Assembly: GCA_963724535.1 (NCBI GenBank)
Contig: CAVRVD010000013.1
Coordinates: 1-64,000 of the forward strand
Length of the DNA: 64,000 nucleotides
Source: JADJPO01 sp963724535
GTDB taxonomy: Bacteria; Actinomycetota; Actinomycetes; Actinomycetales; Kineosporiaceae
Direction of reading: 5' to 3'
Shown here: one piece after another, positions 61,391 through 64,000 of the stretch
How positions within the stretch are numbered: position 1 is the stretch's first letter
Layout: each line of letters starts with the position of its first letter
Notes under the pieces: generated by a model
What the model saw: the letters and a program-made list of their open reading frames with translations, nothing else
What the model was told of the DNA's origin: nothing
Databases searched by the model: none
Made by a program: the position numbers and the translations under genes

Positions 61391-62497
61391 CTACCGCGCC
61401 CACCCCCGCACCGAGTCGAACCGGCTCAGCACGTCGAGCAGCTCACCGACGCCAACGGGCTCGAGGGGGCGGGCCCCGGGGCCGTCGGCCGCCGACCAGG
61501 CTGCGGCACAGCCGGCACGCAACAGGTCCACGGGGTCGGTGCCCCTGTCGTGGACGGCGAGCCCACCGGCGCCCGCCCCGACCCGGGCCGCCCGGCAGGT
61601 CGCCTCAACCGCATCCCCGCGGTGGGTCACGGTCACCGCGGGGTGGGCCTGCAGCAGGGTGGTGAGGTCGGATCCGATCTGGGTGGGGCGCTGGACGGCT
61701 GGGGCCAGGACGAGGTCTCGCGCCCCGGCCAGTCCGGACAGGACGGCCAGCGCGGGTATGCCCGCCGCCCGGGCCCCTTCCAGGTCGGTGTCCAGTCGGT
61801 CGCCGACCGCCAGGGGCCGGGTGCTGCCGGCCCGCCGGGCGGCGTCCAGGAACGGCTCGGGGCGGGGCTTGCCGGCGACCACGTCCGGCTCGCGGCCCGC
61901 CGCCGTGGCCACCGCCCGCACGAAGGTGCCGTTGCCAGGTGCCGGGCCGTGAGCGGTGGGCAGGGTGAGGTCGAGGTTGGAGGCGACCCAGAGCAGCCCG
62001 GCCCGGACGGCGCGGGTCCCCTCGGCCAAGAGCGGCCAGGCGAGGTCCGGGCTGAACCCCTGGACGACGGCCTGTGGCTCTTCGTCCATTCCGGCGACCG
62101 GGACCAGACCCTCCTCCTGCAGCGCGGTCCGCAATCCGGCGCCGCCGACGACCAGCACCCGCGCGCCCGCCGGCAGCCGGACGGCCAGGGCGGCGGCGGC
62201 CACCTGAGCGGAGGTGAGTACCTCCTCGGTGCGGGCCGGGATCCCGAGGTCGCGCAGGTGCCCGGCCACAGCCTGCGGGGTGCGGCTGGCGTTGTTGGTC
62301 AGGTAGCAGCAGCGGACGGCGGGCACCTCGCCGGTGCCGGCACGTAGGGTCTCGATGGTGGCCGCTGCCCCGGGGACGGCGTCCGGTCCGATGTAGACCA
62401 CGCCGTCCAGGTCGAGGATGACCAGGTCATGCGCTGCGGCGAGGGGTCCGGTCGTACCCTGAAGTCCTTGGGCTGGAACAGGTCCGGTGGCGTTCAT
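61391..62497 (-). CDS. HAD-superfamily phosphatase, NagD-like
   Basis: 368 residues. HAD motif I is LVILDLDGVVYIG near residues 26-38; YLTNNASRTPQAVAGHLRD is motif II; AGKPRPEPFLDAA carries the conserved Lys and LAVGDRLDTDLEGARAAGI is motif IV. The cap type is C2 (NagD/PGP). M. tuberculosis Rv1692 in the same position is a glycerol-3-phosphate phosphatase, a plausible function here. The C-terminal ~80 residues form an extra domain. The stop of the TPR gene and this start overlap. Confidence 0.88.
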   Translation of the reverse strand: MNATGPVPAQGLQGTTGPLAAAHDLVILDLDGVVYIGPDAVPGAAATIETLRAGTGEVPAVRCCYLTNNASRTPQAVAGHLRDLGIPARTEEVLTSAQVAAAALAVRLPAGARVLVVGGAGLRTALQEEGLVPVAGMDEEPQAVVQGFSPDLAWPLLAEGTRAVRAGLLWVASNLDLTLPTAHGPAPGNGTFVRAVATAAGREPDVVAGKPRPEPFLDAARRAGSTRPLAVGDRLDTDLEGARAAGIPALAVLSGLAGARDLVLAPAVQRPTQIGSDLTTLLQAHPAVTVTHRGDAVEATCRAARVGAGAGGLAVHDRGTDPVDLLRAGCAAAWSAADGPGARPLEPVGVGELLDVLSRFDSVRGWAR

Positions 62498-63495
62498 GGC
62501 GTCCCGTCCGGGGGCCTGGAGGCCGAGCCGGCGACCTGTTCGGCGACGAGGGGCGGGTCCTCGTCGAGGTCGACCAGCTCGAGGTCCTCGGCATCCTCGT
62601 CAAGCGGCCACCACGGCCCGACTCTGGCCGCCCACTGCTCAGCCTCCTCGGCGCGACCGGCGTTCGTCAGCGCCGTGGCGTAGGCGGCCCGCAGCCGGGC
62701 CCTCCACGGCTCCTCGCCGCTCCCGTCGAGCTCGGGGAGCTGGACGGCGAGCACTGCCGCCTCGAGCTGGCCGAGGTCGCTGCGGGCACCGGAGACGACG
62801 ATCGCCAGCTCGATCCGCTGCTCGGTCGTCAGGCCTCCGGCCTCGGGCGAGGCGGCCAGCGCCAGTGCCCGCTCCGGGCGACCGAGACCTCGTTCGCAGT
62901 CGGCCATCATCGGCAGGTGCTCGTGGGACCCGGTGATCCGCCGTACGGTTCGCAGCTCGGCGAGGGCGTCGGCGAACCGGCCGGACCGGTAGGCGGCCAA
63001 CCCGGCGGCCTCCCGAACCACCGCCAGCCGGGAGCCCCGGGCACGGGCGGCGACCGCATGCTCCCAGGCCGCCTCCGGGTCGTCGTCCAGCAGCGCGGCG
63101 ACCATGACCAGATGGCGCGCCACGGTGTCCGCCACCCCTCCCAACCCGGCCAGCTCTGCCCGGACGCCCCGATCCAGCTCCTTGCCGGTCACCTCCTCCG
63201 GGATGGGTGGACCGGCGGGTCGAGGCGGACGACGCTCCCGATCAGCACGTCCGGGTTCACCACCGCCGGTGTCTCGGGGTCCCGCGCCGCGACCGTCCTT
63301 GCCCCCGGGGCCCGGGCCGCGGCGCACAGGATCACCACGATCTGCCCGGCGACCTCGGTCACCGGCCTGCCCCGACGCCCCACCGGGCGGACGACCCCGG
63401 CCACGCTGACCCCCCTTGGCCCGATCGGGCCTGGCACCCTCATCCCGTCCGCGCCCACGTTGCGGCCGCCCTCCGCGATCGGCGTTGCCCTCCAC
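62494..63495 (-). CDS. TPR-like protein with a disordered Arg/Gly-rich N-terminus
   Basis: 333 residues from GTG 63495 (AGGAAGGA eight bases upstream). The first ~95 residues are a low-complexity Arg/Gly/Asp/Pro stretch. The rest forms TPR-like helices: LVMVAALLDDDPEAAWEHAV, AAGLAAYRSGRFADALAELR, TEQRIELAIVVSGARSDLG, AAYATALTNAGRAEEAEQW. Its place next to the HAD gene is conserved (Rv1691). Function unknown. The first gene of the minus-strand operon. Confidence 0.75.
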   Translation of the reverse strand: MEGNADRGGRPQRGRGRDEGARPDRAKGGQRGRGRPPGGASGQAGDRGRRADRGDPVRRGPGPGGKDGRGAGPRDTGGGEPGRADRERRPPRPAGPPIPEEVTGKELDRGVRAELAGLGGVADTVARHLVMVAALLDDDPEAAWEHAVAARARGSRLAVVREAAGLAAYRSGRFADALAELRTVRRITGSHEHLPMMADCERGLGRPERALALAASPEAGGLTTEQRIELAIVVSGARSDLGQLEAAVLAVQLPELDGSGEEPWRARLRAAYATALTNAGRAEEAEQWAARVGPWWPLDEDAEDLELVDLDEDPPLVAEQVAGSASRPPDGTP

Positions 63496-63592
63496 CGGTG
63501 ATCCTTCCTGATTGGCGTCCGTGTTGACCCGGGTCCGACCCGAGATTGCCTCGTGTGGCGGGCCAGCGATCGACATCTACGCCGCAAACGAC

Positions 63593-63624
63593 GATGGCGG
63601 CCACCCTCGCGGGTGGCCGCCATC
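63593..63624 (-). terminator. rRNA operon terminator
   Basis: GATGGCGGCCACCC and GGGTGGCCGCCATC form a perfect 14-bp stem with loop TCGC (plus strand). On the minus strand it follows the 5S gene by a few bases and is followed by GTCGTTTGC, a weak T stretch. Confidence 0.8.
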
Positions 63625-63631
63625 GTGAAGA

Positions 63632-63750
63632 TGTCCGGCGGCGTCCTACTCTCCCACCCAGTCCCCCGGGCAGTACCATCGGCGCAGACGGGCTTAGCTT
63701 CCGGGTTCGGAATGGAGCCGGGCGTTTCCCCGTCGCTATGGCCGCCGAAA
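63632..63750 (-). rRNA. rrf: 5S ribosomal RNA
   Basis: About 119 nt on the minus strand. It starts GTTTCGGCGGCCATAGCGAC and contains the conserved GGGAAACGCCCGGCTCC, CCGAACCCGGAAGCTAAGCC and GGGAGAGTAGGACGCCGCCG. Its ends pair as GCGGC/GCCGC. It lies about 70 bp downstream of 23S, as in a normal rrn operon. Confidence 0.95.
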
Positions 63751-63821
63751 CTCTATGGAGATGTCGGTCACACCCGACCGTATCTCGGGAACCGCACAGT
63801 GGACGCGAGCAGAAATCTGTT

Positions 63822-64000
<179 letters not shown>

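Overview
The window is high-GC DNA from an actinobacterium. The right half (about 43.5-63.5 kb) plus cmk-der reads, on the minus strand, in nearly the same order as the Mycobacterium tuberculosis Rv1691-Rv1713 block: TPR protein, HAD phosphatase, a small protein, tlyA, nadK, recN, steA, mctB, pyrG, Nudix, xerD, parA, scpA, scpB, rluB, then cmk and der. A ribosomal operon end (5S and the 3' part of 23S, minus strand) closes the window. The genus cannot be fixed from these data.

Layout. 0-12.5 kb: accessory DNA with two intact phd/relE toxin-antitoxin (TA) pairs, a hicBA pair with a frameshifted toxin, a DUF4386 gene split by an IS1380-family element (IS 2081-3805, 4-bp TSD), a DUF6880-like protein, an isochorismatase-type hydrolase and a GcvT/DmdA-like protein. 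12.5-25.2 kb: a composite genomic island ending at an intact tRNA-Pro(GGG). Three direct copies of the tRNA 3' half (12521, 16300, 25172) look like nested att sites. The island carries a large 2OG-Fe(II) oxygenase-like protein, a wrecked vapBC (antitoxin 5' end inverted, toxin lacking its first catalytic Asp), an IS110 element, a second hicBA split by an IS701-like element (6-bp TSD), an intact phd-vapC, and an AbiEi-like regulator divergent from an 815-aa TOTE-type primase-helicase with a 38-bp palindrome between them. 25.6-30.4 kb: tex, der and cmk, translationally coupled. 30.5-43.5 kb: a metabolic and repair block (class I aldolase, a broken WS/DGAT, LigD-type phosphoesterase, Gfo/Idh oxidoreductase, carboxylesterase, AlkC-like protein, FAD reductase) that separates cmk from tyrA-rluB. 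43.5-63.5 kb: the conserved block for chromosome segregation (ParA, ScpA, ScpB, XerD), CTP synthesis, envelope biogenesis (a MurJ-glycosyltransferase fusion, an MraY-like enzyme, MctB, SteA), DNA repair (RecN), NAD kinase and rRNA methylation (TlyA).

How it works together. The right half is housekeeping: most genes overlap by a few bases, so long coupled operons are likely. The left half is a turnover zone, where at least eight genes are split, frameshifted or inverted. The best candidate for an under-described system is the AbiEi-like/TOTE primase-helicase pair at 21.3-24.9 kb, placed like a defence or conflict module at a tRNA integration hotspot.
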